DNA of 64,000 nucleotides from the NCBI GenBank assembly GCA_002167435.2, contig NHBR02000122.1, positions 50,481 through 114,480 of the forward strand, written 5' to 3'. The DNA comes from Allomuricauda sp. TMED12 (GTDB taxonomy: Bacteria; Bacteroidota; Bacteroidia; Flavobacteriales; Flavobacteriaceae). This document shows, in pieces, positions 26,432-34,962 of this stretch; within the stretch, counting starts at the first letter, position 1, and the number at the start of each line of letters is the position of its first letter. Below the pieces are notes generated by a model. The model was not told the origin of the DNA. It saw only the letters and a list, made by a program, of their open reading frames with translations, and searched no databases. The translations under genes and the position numbers were made by a program.

Positions 26432-26526
26432 TGCGGTTTACGCATTCCCTTGGCAGCATTACCCGCCCAGGTTCATTGGGTATAATCTCAGCCTTTTTAA
26501 AAAAAGCACCCCTTTGAGATACCGCA
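26432..26526 (-). ncRNA. TPP riboswitch (THI element)
   Basis: On the minus strand, in order: GGGGTGC, GGCTGAGATTATACCC, GAACCTGGGCGGGTAATGC, CAAGGGAATGC. These are the conserved blocks of the thiamin pyrophosphate aptamer (CUGAGA, ACCC, GAACCUG-UAAUGC, AGGGA). The closing P1 stem is TGCGGT (26526-26521) with ACCGCA (26437-26432). It lies about 85 bases before the TonB-receptor start. Confidence 0.93.
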
Positions 26527-26576
26527 AATGTAAGATGCGAATATTGATTTTCATAAAAAATCAACTAAAAAAAGAA

Positions 26577-26594
26577 AGGCTGCCGAAGCAGCCT
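26577..26594 (-). terminator. Terminator upstream of the riboswitch
   Basis: Minus strand AGGCTGC-TTCG-GCAGCCT, a UUCG-tetraloop stem, followed by TTCTTTTTTT. It isolates the TonB-receptor unit from the small gene at 26675-26833. Confidence 0.8.
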
Positions 26595-26674
26595 CTCATT
26601 ATTGCCAATAAATGGTCACAAGGAAAAAAGACCATGGTACAGATTGGCAGAAATGGATAATACATGGCTAGTGT

Positions 26675-26833
26675 TTACATAGCATCACCCTGATTTTTCA
26701 TATTATTATTCTTTTTTCTGTGTTTTAGATACGATATCAAGATATAAGCAGCTAACGCCAACGATACCATATTAAAGAACAAAATTATTTTATAAAACAT
26801 GTTTTCATCGTTGCAATTGTTTCCGAATCCCAT
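26675..26833 (-). CDS. Small membrane protein, 52 residues
   Basis: An ATG-to-TAA frame below the length usually called. It encodes a short polar head with one Cys pair, then one hydrophobic helix (IILFFNMVSLALAAYILISY, about 16-35), then a positively charged KHRKKNNN segment, a plausible single-span inner-membrane protein with the tail inside. It is framed by hairpins on both sides (26846-26867 and 26577-26594), which supports an independent small transcript. No family recognised. Confidence 0.45.
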   Translation of the reverse strand: MGFGNNCNDENMFYKIILFFNMVSLALAAYILISYLKHRKKNNNMKNQGDAM

Positions 26834-26845
26834 TAAAAGAAAGCC

Positions 26846-26867
26846 GCACAAAATGCACGGCCTCTTA
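26846..26867 (-). terminator. Hairpin before the small membrane ORF
   Basis: Minus strand GCCGTGCA-TTT-TGTGCGGC (with two G-U pairs) followed by TTTCTTTT. It could be a second terminator of the upstream operon or an attenuator, because it ends 13 bases before the ATG at 26833. Confidence 0.45.
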
Positions 26868-26993
26868 CCAAATCAACCAACCTAGTTGCAATAACCCATT
26901 GGGGTTATCAAAATTTAATCATGTCATCGAAAACAATTTCGAGTATACTTTTAAGACACACTTTTTGTAGACAGGTCACATCTATTCACAAAA

Positions 26994-27023
26994 AAACCCG
27001 CTCTTTTTAAAAAGAGCGGGTTT
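26994..27023 (-). terminator. Terminator of the DUF4301 operon
   Basis: Perfect 15-bp inverted repeat around CCCGCTCTTTTTAAAAAGAGCGGG, followed on the minus strand by TTTTTTTGTG. It lies 22 bases after the DUF4301 stop. Confidence 0.85.
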
Positions 27024-27044
27024 ACTATGTTTTTTATAAAGCTA

Positions 27045-28583
27045 TTATGCTTGATGGGTTGGTTTTAAAAGATCGTTGACTGTCTTTACAGGATTGAAAG
27101 TTACCAATGGCACCTCAACAAAAATGGTATTCCAAAAGGCCATGGCACCATTCCATAAACCGGGAAGCTCCAAAGCTTTCAGCTCTTTTCCTTCTTTTGT
27201 TTTTCCTGTGATAAAACCTTGCTTTGGGTCTACATAATCCAATAAATTGAACTTTTCCCCTTTATGGTTCCGAACACCGCATACTAAATCTACTGGGTTA
27301 AAATGTGTCGCATTTTGAAGAATCGCAGCTTGGTCCTTATCGTCCATATCTATCTGGGCCGACTCAATTATTTGAAGTGATACATTTCCTTCGGCATCCT
27401 TGATCCAAAAAGGACCACCTCCGGGTTCACCTTCGTTTTTAACCATCCCACAAACTCGGATGGGACGGTTGATACTATCCTTCAAAATCGATTTTTGTTC
27501 GACTACGCTTAAATCATCATAATTATTGGGCATGCGAACATTGAGGTCTTTTTCTAAAAATGCTTTTATCTCATCTGCCTTTTCGACTGAAACATCACTT
27601 TCTTCCAAAAGTCCAGCATAAGCAAAGGCCTTATCCTGAACCTTTTTCAGAACACCTGCCAACATTTTTTTACTATTGGAAACCGTTTCCAAGTTCTTAT
27701 CAATCACCACATTATCAATATTCTTAATGAAGATAATATCGGCATCTTGATCGTTCAGGTTTTCGATAAGGGCTCCATGCCCTCCGGGTCGGAATAAAAT
27801 GGAACCGTCGCTGTTTTTGAAAGGCTTGTTATCCATATCCACAGCTATGGTATCCGTGGACGGTTTTTGATTGGAGTAGGATATTTCGAATTTGGTATCC
27901 GTTTTCTTTGAAACTTTTGGACCTACCAACGCTTCTTCTTTGGCAAACATCTCGTCGTGCTGTTCCGACACGGTAAAATGAAGATTGGCCTTGCCCTTTG
28001 TTTTGGCATAAAGCGCAGCTTCTTTCAAGTGCTCTTCAAATGGTGTTGCCGCGCCTGTTTCATATTTATGAAAAGGCAAAAGACCTTTAGGATAAAAACC
28101 ATAGTTAAGACCACTTTCCGTCAACATTTCCTTTACAAAAAGATAGGCTTCTTCATCTTTGCTGGATGCTTTGCCCTCTATTCTTGACATTATCACATCG
28201 TAAAAAGGAAAGTCAGGGAGATTATCTGTAAATTTTTGTGCATCCGCATCGCCTGTCCGTTCTATGTATTCGGATAGTTTTTCTTTTGATGGGTCGAAGC
28301 TGTCCAGAAAATTGAACATTGCCTTGAACATTCGGGATGCAGCACCAGAAGCGGGAACAAACTTTAATAGGTCGAGCTCGACCCTATAATCTTCAAAATA
28401 TTGAAGCAGGTCCAGCTGCTCCTTTTCAGAGAACCGGAGTATACCATTACCTACGACCGCAGCCTGCGCTAGTTGCACAAAAGGGATGCCTTCTTTAAAT
28501 GTTTGTATTTGGTTTTCTACTTTTTCTTTTGAAATTCCTTTGGAATCCAGTTGTTCCAAGTCTTTAGGACTTAATTCGATCAT
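27045..28583 (-). CDS. DUF4301 family protein
   Basis: 512 residues matching the DUF4301 family of Bacteroidota (KFVPASGAASRMFKAMFNFLDSF near residue 75, then RPGGHGALIENLNDQDADIIFIKNIDN). The RPGGHGAL loop and the DNVV region resemble nucleotidyltransferase/NTP-binding cores, and the family has been suggested to be a sugar-nucleotide-like transferase, but no function is established. It overlaps the NadR-like kinase gene by 20 bases and ends the operon. Cytoplasmic, no signal peptide. Confidence 0.82.
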   Translation of the reverse strand: MIELSPKDLEQLDSKGISKEKVENQIQTFKEGIPFVQLAQAAVVGNGILRFSEKEQLDLLQYFEDYRVELDLLKFVPASGAASRMFKAMFNFLDSFDPSKEKLSEYIERTGDADAQKFTDNLPDFPFYDVIMSRIEGKASSKDEEAYLFVKEMLTESGLNYGFYPKGLLPFHKYETGAATPFEEHLKEAALYAKTKGKANLHFTVSEQHDEMFAKEEALVGPKVSKKTDTKFEISYSNQKPSTDTIAVDMDNKPFKNSDGSILFRPGGHGALIENLNDQDADIIFIKNIDNVVIDKNLETVSNSKKMLAGVLKKVQDKAFAYAGLLEESDVSVEKADEIKAFLEKDLNVRMPNNYDDLSVVEQKSILKDSINRPIRVCGMVKNEGEPGGGPFWIKDAEGNVSLQIIESAQIDMDDKDQAAILQNATHFNPVDLVCGVRNHKGEKFNLLDYVDPKQGFITGKTKEGKELKALELPGLWNGAMAFWNTIFVEVPLVTFNPVKTVNDLLKPTHQA

Positions 28584-29145
28584 GTTTTTGGAGAAGTTTA
28601 TCTATGTGTTCTACTGCTTTGGAAAGCCTTGACGCTTTATCCCCCCTTAAATTAATGAATTTCCTGTTACTTTTCTCCAATGCGTCCTTGAAATGTGCAA
28701 ACATTCGTTCTCTTTCGTCAGGTTTATCCCTTAAATCGTCTGCCACCCAAGGGGTGTCTATGTAAGTTAAGAAGTATAGATCATAGGTGTTTTGCAGTGC
28801 ATACTTCTCTATAAGTGGGTCACAGGTGCTATTGTAATAAGCTTCTGAGTACACCTTGGTCTCCAAAAGATCGGTATCGCAAATAAGTACTTTATCTGCC
28901 TTTTTTGCCAATTCGTTTTCTAATCTCATTTGTCCGTATGCAATCGGGAGCAAGTCGTGCGGCTCGCAAGTTTTATGCTCTCTGTCCCATTTATCTTGAA
29001 GATATTCACGGGCATATTCGGGTACCCATTCCGTATTGTAATGCTCGGCCAATTGTTTGGACAAAGTTGTTTTGCCCGTGGATTCAGGTCCAAAAAGGAC
29101 TACTTTTATGAGGTTTGAAGGCTGTTGCTCAAGTTTTTTTTCCAT
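28564..29145 (-). CDS. NadR-like ATPase/kinase
   Basis: 193 residues. The P-loop is LFGPESTGKTTLSKQL near residues 18-33, followed by WVPEYAREYL and CDTDLLETKVY, all typical of the ribosylnicotinamide-kinase domain of NadR. Usually such a kinase traps a vitamin taken up by a PnuC-family transporter. It overlaps the pnuC-like gene by 40 bases. Because a thiamin-binding-like protein gene lies in the same operon, the substrate may be thiamin instead of nicotinamide riboside; this is unresolved. The ATG at 29145 was chosen; one 21 codons upstream would lie deeper inside the transporter gene. Confidence 0.85.
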   Translation of the reverse strand: MEKKLEQQPSNLIKVVLFGPESTGKTTLSKQLAEHYNTEWVPEYAREYLQDKWDREHKTCEPHDLLPIAYGQMRLENELAKKADKVLICDTDLLETKVYSEAYYNSTCDPLIEKYALQNTYDLYFLTYIDTPWVADDLRDKPDERERMFAHFKDALEKSNRKFINLRGDKASRLSKAVEHIDKLLQKHDRIKS

Positions 29146-29741
29146 GCTATATATCCCTGTATTGCCAATACAGTAAAAATGAGGTATTGTAAAGAGAACA
29201 TTCCCCATCCTCTATATGCGTACAAAGGTACAGTTATTAAGTCACCCAAAATCCAAAGGGTCCAGTTTTCCAATTTTTTATTGGCCATATACCACATAGC
29301 TGTAAAGAAGATGCCAGAGGTAAAAATGTCAACATAATTCGTCGGTCCTATTTTTGCGCCAAATACCCTGTACACACCATAAGTAACCAACATGGTAAGT
29401 AAAAAGAAGCCAAATCCAATCCATTTCTCCTTGATATTGGTTCTCGTAATATGTACCACAAATTCTCGATCATTCTTTCTTCTTGCCCAGTTCCACCATC
29501 CATAAATACTCATAATGGAGTAGTAGAAGTTCATCATCATATCCCCAAATAAGCGATCGGTAAAAAAGATATAGGTGGTGATTACTGTTGCCACCAAGCC
29601 CGTAGGGTACACCAAAATATCTTCTTTTTTGGCATAGACCACACTAGCGATTCCAAAGAAAAAAGCGGTAGCCTCTAAAATGATCAGGGATAGTTCTCGG
29701 TCCTCGTAGGGGCCGAGAAAAAAATCAAAAATGGGGTTCAT
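29106..29741 (-). CDS. PnuC-family vitamin transporter (PnuT candidate)
   Basis: 211 residues with about seven membrane segments. YGWWNWARR and WTLWILGDLITVPLYAYRGW are the PnuC-family signatures lining the substrate path. PnuC proteins are facilitators that move nicotinamide riboside (PnuC), riboflavin (PnuX) or thiamin (PnuT) and depend on phosphorylation inside the cell. Overlaps on both sides (YkoF-like gene by 17 bases, kinase gene by 40) show tight coupling. The thiamin-binding-like neighbour and the nearby TPP riboswitch favour PnuT. Confidence 0.88.
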   Translation of the reverse strand: MNPIFDFFLGPYEDRELSLIILEATAFFFGIASVVYAKKEDILVYPTGLVATVITTYIFFTDRLFGDMMMNFYYSIMSIYGWWNWARRKNDREFVVHITRTNIKEKWIGFGFFLLTMLVTYGVYRVFGAKIGPTNYVDIFTSGIFFTAMWYMANKKLENWTLWILGDLITVPLYAYRGWGMFSLQYLIFTVLAIQGYIAWKKNLSNSLQTS

Positions 29742-29985
29742 ACTCGCTTCGGTCGGATTTTACCATTTTCATGGTCAGTACCACATGGTCCAAATTCTCA
29801 AAACTTTCCTTGATTTCTGAATTTAACAACGCCATTACTTTATCATAATCGCCAAATACCTGTGTACTTAATGGATTTTCTAAAACGGCAAGTCCCGAAT
29901 CACGCATTTTTTTTATAAAACTAATTATTGGTGCTTCAAAATCATCCTGAAGAGGAGATAAGGTAAGTTCAACGGATATTTTCAT
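29725..29985 (-). CDS. YkoF/MTH1187-like thiamin-binding protein
   Basis: 86 residues opening KISVELTLSPLQDDFEAPII, the pattern of the thiamine-binding (DUF77/YkoF-like, MTH1187) ferredoxin-like fold family, and ending in VVLTMKMV. Bacillus YkoF binds thiamin and is encoded with a thiamin-precursor transporter. It precedes and overlaps the PnuC-family gene, which supports a role in thiamin handling. Family match is good, ligand inferred. Confidence 0.75.
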   Translation of the reverse strand: MKISVELTLSPLQDDFEAPIISFIKKMRDSGLAVLENPLSTQVFGDYDKVMALLNSEIKESFENLDHVVLTMKMVKSDRSEYEPHF

Positions 29986-30026
29986 GGGCAGTTATGGTTT
30001 CAGGACAAAACTACAAAAAGGAATCA

Positions 30027-30668
30027 TCATCCCCCCATCATTTTCAAGGCATACACACAAGTAAATCCTTCAAACTCCAAAAATTGAACTTCATAATGTG
30101 ATTTTTTGCCTTGATACATGATTTCCGCCACTGTTCTCGTATCGTCAAAAGAAAAATCAATGACATTGATATGTCTTAAAAAACTTAATCCCTGTTGTGC
30201 ATATATTTTGTAGAGTGATTCCTTAGCCCCCCAAACAATAGTTAGTTTCCGTATCAAAGCTTCTGAATTTGCCAAAGTTCTATACTCTTCTATCGGCGTG
30301 AATTTATGGGCAATCCTCAAAATTTTATCCCGCTGCATCTCAATATCAATACCCACTTCCTCGGTGTCGCTGATGATAATTCCAGTAAAATTATGCGAAT
30401 GGGTAATGGAGATAAACTTTCCATCTTTAAGATGGGGCTTGCCAAAATCATCATAATACAGGTCATGATCCACATAACCTGCTTCCGCCATGAGGTGGCG
30501 AATACTCAAAAAAGCCCTTCTATGAGCCTCTGATTTCATCCCATCCATTCGGTTCTGACAATGCCGTGTAAGCTCCACATCTTTGGAAAGTTCGGCCTCA
30601 GGTTCGGTAACCTTCCAGATATACACTTTTGTATTCGGGGAAACTGTTATTGTTTTGTAAACGGACAT
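30027..30668 (-). CDS. 4'-phosphopantetheinyl transferase superfamily protein
   Basis: 213 residues from the ATG at 30668 (an ATG two codons earlier is possible). Motifs are FGKPHLKDGKFISITHSHN, EVGIDIEMQRDKI and WGAKESLYKIYAQQ, covering the Mg and CoA binding residues of the Sfp/AcpT type. It transfers phosphopantetheine from CoA to carrier proteins. It lies 41 bases upstream of the YkoF-like gene and could head that operon. Divergent from ahcY. Confidence 0.92.
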   Translation of the reverse strand: MSVYKTITVSPNTKVYIWKVTEPEAELSKDVELTRHCQNRMDGMKSEAHRRAFLSIRHLMAEAGYVDHDLYYDDFGKPHLKDGKFISITHSHNFTGIIISDTEEVGIDIEMQRDKILRIAHKFTPIEEYRTLANSEALIRKLTIVWGAKESLYKIYAQQGLSFLRHINVIDFSFDDTRTVAEIMYQGKKSHYEVQFLEFEGFTCVYALKMMGG

Positions 30669-30690
30669 TAACAAAAATTAAGTGAATTTG

Positions 30691-30698
30691 TATCTTTG
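30691..30698 (+). promoter_or_regulatory. Putative -7 box of ahcY
   Basis: TATCTTTG matches TAnnTTTG. It lies 45 bases before the ATG. No good -33 TTTG is seen at the right distance, so the call rests on the -7 box alone. Confidence 0.4.
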
Positions 30699-30742
30699 TC
30701 GGACTATTTAAGCGAAGCTACAAAAGTAAATTTATAAAAAGT

Positions 30743-32059
30743 ATGAGCACAAAGACAATTCCATATGTACCTTATAAGGTAAAGGATATCTCTCTTGCAG
30801 ATTGGGGAAGGAAAGAAATTGAGCTTGCTGAGGCCGAAATGCCTGGGCTTATGGCATTGCGTGAAGAATATGGGAGCCAACAACCTTTAAAAGGTGCAAG
30901 GATTGCCGGTTGTCTTCACATGACAATCCAAACCGCCGTTTTAATTGAGACTTTAGTGGCCCTTGGAGCAGAGGTAACTTGGAGTTCTTGTAATATATTC
31001 TCCACTCAAGACCAAGCCGCTGCTGCAATAGCGGCTGCTGGCATTCCTGTTTATGCATGGAAGGGAATGAACGAAGAGGAATTTGACTGGTGCATTGAGC
31101 AAACTCTTTTCTTTGGTGAAGACAGGAAGCCATTGAACATGATCTTGGATGATGGAGGCGACCTCACCAACATGGTGTTGGACCAATATCCAGAATTGGC
31201 CGGAGGTGTAAAAGGTCTTTCAGAAGAAACCACTACGGGAGTACATCGCCTGTACGAAAGAATGAAGAAAGGGACTCTCCCAATGCCGGCCATCAATGTG
31301 AACGATTCCGTGACCAAATCCAAATTTGACAACAAATATGGATGTCGCGAGAGTGCTGTGGATGCAATTCGTAGAGCTACGGACACCATGTTAGCAGGGA
31401 AGCGTGTGGTTGTGGCGGGTTATGGTGATGTTGGAAAAGGAACTGCTGCCTCTTTCCGCGGTGCTGGCTCCATTATTACCGTTACGGAAATTGACCCTAT
31501 TTGTGCCCTACAAGCCTGCATGGACGGTTTTGAAGTGAAAAAACTGGAAACTGTCATTTCCAATGCTGATATTGTAATCACCACTACAGGAAACAAAGAC
31601 ATCATCCGTGAAGAGCACTTTAGAGCATTAAAAGACAAAGCCATTGTTTGTAACATTGGTCATTTTGACAATGAGATTGATATGGCTTGGTTAAATGGGA
31701 CCTATGGCGACACCAAAGATGAAATAAAACCACAAGTGGATAAATACACCATTGATGGTAAGGATGTAATAATTTTAGCAGAAGGCAGACTGGTGAATTT
31801 AGGGTGTGCCACAGGGCACCCCAGTTTTGTGATGAGCAACTCCTTTACCAACCAGACCTTGGCACAAATTGAACTTTGGAAACATAGCGACAAGTATGCC
31901 AACGAAGTATATATGCTTCCCAAGCATTTGGATGAGAAAGTAGCTAAGTTGCACTTGTCCCGTTTAGGTGCTGAATTGACCGAGCTTAAGGAAGAGCAAG
32001 CAGACTATATTGGTGTAAAAGTAGAAGGACCATTTAAACCAGAATACTACCGATACTAA
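30743..32059 (+). CDS. ahcY: Adenosylhomocysteinase
   Basis: 438 residues. The NAD-binding motif is [21 protein letters not shown], with family blocks [24 protein letters not shown] and [13 protein letters not shown] and the C-terminal KPEYYRY. It hydrolyses S-adenosylhomocysteine to adenosine and homocysteine, sustaining methylation. Monocistronic, with a strong terminator after it. Confidence 0.97.
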   Translation: MSTKTIPYVPYKVKDISLADWGRKEIELAEAEMPGLMALREEYGSQQPLKGARIAGCLHMTIQTAVLIETLVALGAEVTWSSCNIFSTQDQAAAAIAAAGIPVYAWKGMNEEEFDWCIEQTLFFGEDRKPLNMILDDGGDLTNMVLDQYPELAGGVKGLSEETTTGVHRLYERMKKGTLPMPAINVNDSVTKSKFDNKYGCRESAVDAIRRATDTMLAGKRVVVAGYGDVGKGTAASFRGAGSIITVTEIDPICALQACMDGFEVKKLETVISNADIVITTTGNKDIIREEHFRALKDKAIVCNIGHFDNEIDMAWLNGTYGDTKDEIKPQVDKYTIDGKDVIILAEGRLVNLGCATGHPSFVMSNSFTNQTLAQIELWKHSDKYANEVYMLPKHLDEKVAKLHLSRLGAELTELKEEQADYIGVKVEGPFKPEYYRY

Positions 32060-32079
32060 GCAAAAAGCTTTATAAATAA

Positions 32080-32107
32080 AAAAACCCATGGCAAAACCAT
32101 GGGTTTT
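32080..32107. terminator. Terminator of ahcY, bidirectional
   Basis: AAACCCATGG-CAAAA-CCATGGGTTTTTTT. It lies between ahcY and the convergent DUF3332 gene. Confidence 0.85.
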
Positions 32108-32127
32108 TTTATTGGGTATAATTTTTA

Positions 32128-32706
32128 TTAGTCGGCCAATAAGGTTTCACCATAGTAGCAGGTCTTGCTTTCCTGTAGTAAAGCCAATCCTTCTTCCCTA
32201 GTGCTCATTGGGTCGATTTTAATTTCTTCACCATTGGGCATATAAACAATGTAGAAGCCTTCTTCAAAAGATGATAGTTTGATAATTTCCCCATTTGGAC
32301 GTATAGCATTCCAAGATTTCTCATCTGGCTTGTATACCAAATCAATTTTCTTTCCTTTTTTGGGACCATCGACAACAGTAACCTGAATTCTGTTCTTGGT
32401 CGCAATCATTTCAAAAGTATTGCCATCATGTTCTACCATCTGAGTTTCGGATTCTCCATCTTTCATAGCAATTGGATTAGATCCGGACCAGAATTCAATA
32501 ACATTGAAGATAATGGCGTCTCCCAAAAAGAACAACCCATAAACAGGTACTATATTCAATCCCCAAAAAATTAGGTTGTCCAAAAACTTGCTGTCTGTTA
32601 ATCCTTGGTTCCAATCTTTTAAATTATTGAAGGCACTGAAAGAACCTAAGCAACTAGTGAATAAAATAGAGCAGGCCAGTAAAGATGAAATAATTCCTTT
32701 TTTCAT
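32128..32706 (-). CDS. DUF3332 family lipoprotein
   Basis: 192 residues. A lipobox (SILFTSCLGSF, Cys at about 19) is followed by LKDWNQGLTDSKFLDNLIFWGL, one hydrophobic segment (VPVYGLFFLGDAIIF) and a beta-rich C-terminal part. This matches DUF3332, a Bacteroidota envelope family without known function. Monocistronic. Confidence 0.8.
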   Translation of the reverse strand: MKKGIISSLLACSILFTSCLGSFSAFNNLKDWNQGLTDSKFLDNLIFWGLNIVPVYGLFFLGDAIIFNVIEFWSGSNPIAMKDGESETQMVEHDGNTFEMIATKNRIQVTVVDGPKKGKKIDLVYKPDEKSWNAIRPNGEIIKLSSFEEGFYIVYMPNGEEIKIDPMSTREEGLALLQESKTCYYGETLLAD

Positions 32707-32853
32707 GATATAAGATTTATAGTTAATGCTATTAAAGCTACGAAAAGATTTTTATTAGCAACGTACCTATGAAACACATTCAGATTTAGGTATGGAAAAA
32801 TCTGCACCATCCCAACGTGATTGTTACCTTTATTCGTTCAAAAAAGAAAAATC

Positions 32854-33966
32854 ATGGGAAGCAATTGGTATATCATTCAAAATATTGAAACGGTGGATTC
32901 GCCATCAATAGCATTGTACACTGATCGTCTTAAACATAATATAAATGAGATGGTTTCTCTCGTTGAGGGAAAAACTGAAAGATTGATGCCACATATCAAA
33001 ACCAACAAAATGCCCAAGGTTATGGAATTATTGTTGTCTTCGGGAATCTCACATTTTAAAGCATCCACCATTTCTGAAGCAGAGATTGCCGCTGAAGCTG
33101 GTGCCAAATCTGTTTTGATTGCCCACCAACTTGTCGGGCCAAAAGTTGACCGTCTCGTAAATTTGACAAAGCACTTTCCAAACACAAAGTTTTCTTCCAT
33201 TTTGGACAATATGGACAGCGCTGAGCTTTTAAATCAAAAAGCTTTGGAACATGAAATCACACTCAATATTTATATTGACATCAACAATGGAATGAACCGT
33301 TCCGGTATTGAAGTTGGTTCAGGTTTAGATGAATTGATGGCGTATTTAAAAATATGTGATTCTTTGGTTTTTAAGGGACTGCATGCTTATGACGGTCATT
33401 TAAGGGATACTGATTTTACAACGAGACAAGAAAAGATAGAAAAAGGCGTAAAAGATGTTGAAACTTATTTTGAAGCCCTAAGGATCGACTATCCAGCAGC
33501 TGAATTAATATGCGGGGGGACTCCCTCCTTTACCTCGCACGCATTACAAGAAAAAAGGATTACCAGTCCGGGTACATGTGTACTTTGGGATTGGGGCTAC
33601 GGTGAAAAATTAACGGAACAAAACTTTAAACATGCCGCCCTTGTGATAACACGAATTATTTCAAAACCTACCGAAGGAATTATAACCGTTGATCTGGGCC
33701 ATAAATCTGTTGCAGCAGAAAATCCTATTGACAAACGGGTTAAATTCCTAAATCTTGATAGCTATGAATTGCTTTCACAAAGTGAAGAGCACGGTGTAAT
33801 AAAAGTAAAAGATTGGGACAAATGCAAAGTTGGAGATGTTCTATATGGAATTCCTTATCATATTTGCCCTACCATCAATCTTCATGATGAAGTTTCTGTG
33901 ATTGAAAAAGGTAAAAAGGTGGATACTTGGGAAATTACCGCTCGAAAACGGAAACTTCGATTTTAA
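32854..33966 (+). CDS. D-threonine aldolase-like PLP enzyme
   Basis: 370 residues of the alanine-racemase-fold D-TA/DSD1 family. The PLP lysine is in RLMPHIKTNKMPKV near residue 48, with IDINNGMNRSGIE and the metal-binding C-terminal segments (YHICPTINLHDEV). Family members cleave D-threonine or related D-beta-hydroxy amino acids to glycine and an aldehyde, or dehydrate D-serine. The ATG at 32854 (MGSNWYIIQNIE) was preferred to an upstream TTG. Single gene with its own terminator. Confidence 0.88.
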   Translation: MGSNWYIIQNIETVDSPSIALYTDRLKHNINEMVSLVEGKTERLMPHIKTNKMPKVMELLLSSGISHFKASTISEAEIAAEAGAKSVLIAHQLVGPKVDRLVNLTKHFPNTKFSSILDNMDSAELLNQKALEHEITLNIYIDINNGMNRSGIEVGSGLDELMAYLKICDSLVFKGLHAYDGHLRDTDFTTRQEKIEKGVKDVETYFEALRIDYPAAELICGGTPSFTSHALQEKRITSPGTCVLWDWGYGEKLTEQNFKHAALVITRIISKPTEGIITVDLGHKSVAAENPIDKRVKFLNLDSYELLSQSEEHGVIKVKDWDKCKVGDVLYGIPYHICPTINLHDEVSVIEKGKKVDTWEITARKRKLRF

Positions 33967-33987
33967 GATTATCACCTAGTTAAAATA

Positions 33988-34015
33988 AAAAAGTCCCGCC
34001 ATGGCGGGACTTTTT
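33988..34015. terminator. Bidirectional terminator
   Basis: AAAAGTCCCGCC-AT-GGCGGGACTTTTT between the D-TA gene and rpmA, whose 3' ends converge. Confidence 0.85.
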
Positions 34016-34041
34016 ATAAATCATTATATTATTGTTGCTTC

Positions 34042-34302
34042 CTAAGCTTCAAAAGGTTCGATGGAAACATAAGATTTACCACCCACTTTTTTCTCAAACT
34101 TAACTAAGCCATCCACTTTGGCATGCAAAGTATGGTCTTTTCCTGCGTATACATTTTCGCCAGGGTTGTGTTTGGTACCTCGTTGTCTTACAATAATGTT
34201 ACCTGCACTTGCTGCCTGACCACCAAAAATCTTGACACCTAAGCGTTTCGATTCTGATTCTCTACCGTTTTTTGAACTACCTACACCTTTCTTGTGAGCC
34301 AT
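34042..34302 (-). CDS. rpmA: Large ribosomal subunit protein bL27
   Basis: 86 residues beginning [21 protein letters not shown], standard bL27, with [18 protein letters not shown]. The N-terminal tail reaches the peptidyl transferase centre. It lies 25 bases after rplU and shares its promoter. Confidence 0.97.
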   Translation of the reverse strand: MAHKKGVGSSKNGRESESKRLGVKIFGGQAASAGNIIVRQRGTKHNPGENVYAGKDHTLHAKVDGLVKFEKKVGGKSYVSIEPFEA

Positions 34303-34327
34303 GATATATAAATTTTAGTTCTTTTCT

Positions 34328-34867
34328 TTATTTGCTTAACGCTTCAATCAACTCGGCTTTCTTCATGGAAGAGTAACCGGTAATTTCCTTGGCTTTCGCC
34401 ATTTCCTTCAATTCAGCAACAGTTTTGGAACTCAAGTCCTCAGTTGCCTTTGGAGCTTCCTTTTTAGGAGCTGCTGCTTTTTTCTCTGCCTTTTTTGGTT
34501 CGGCAGCTGGTTTTGCTTCAGCTTTAGCTTTTGCTGGAGCCGCTTTCTTTGCTCCTTTAGCTACAATACCTTCAACAACGATTTCAGTCAAATATTGTCT
34601 GTGACCGTTTTTCTTACGGTAACCTTTACGTCTTTTCTTTTTAAAGACGATTACCTTATCTCCTTTAAGGTGCTTAACAACTTTGGCCTCTACAGCCGCA
34701 CCTTCTATGACCGGGGCGCCAATAGTTACGTTGCCACCATCTTCCAAAAGAAGAACTTTATCGAAAGTAACTTTTTTACCTTCGTCTTCTTGCAAACGGT
34801 GAACGTACACTTTTTGGTCTTTTGCAACTTTAAATTGCTGCCCTGCCATCTCTACAATTGCGTACAT
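34328..34867 (-). CDS. rplU: Large ribosomal subunit protein bL21 with C-terminal extension
   Basis: 179 residues against about 103 for a minimal bL21. Residues 1-103 are the normal protein (YAIVEMAGQQFKVAKDQKVY, then RRKGYRKKNGHRQ). Residues 104-140 are an Ala/Lys/Pro-rich linker, and the last 35 (SKTVAELKEMAKAKEITGY, then MKKAELIEAL) resemble a Rho-N/SAP-like helical motif that binds nucleic acid. Such extensions occur in Bacteroidota bL21. Promoter at 34918-34947. Confidence 0.96.
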   Translation of the reverse strand: MYAIVEMAGQQFKVAKDQKVYVHRLQEDEGKKVTFDKVLLLEDGGNVTIGAPVIEGAAVEAKVVKHLKGDKVIVFKKKRRKGYRKKNGHRQYLTEIVVEGIVAKGAKKAAPAKAKAEAKPAAEPKKAEKKAAAPKKEAPKATEDLSSKTVAELKEMAKAKEITGYSSMKKAELIEALSK

Positions 34868-34917
34868 AATGCGTTAATTAGATTAAAATTATTGCGCTTT
34901 ATCAAAATTAGCGGGTG

Positions 34918-34947
34918 CAAATATACTGCTAAATCCTTAATCTACAA
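34918..34947 (-). promoter_or_regulatory. Promoter of rplU-rpmA
   Basis: Minus strand TTG (34947-34945), 19 bases, TATATTTG (34925-34918), an excellent match to the Bacteroidota consensus. The leader is about 45 bases. Confidence 0.65.
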
Positions 34948-34962
34948 GTATTCCTCCTTGAT

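Noticed and set aside
30669..30742. SAM/SAH riboswitch upstream of ahcY
   Set aside because: Only 67 bases separate the divergent genes, and no conserved aptamer blocks are seen.
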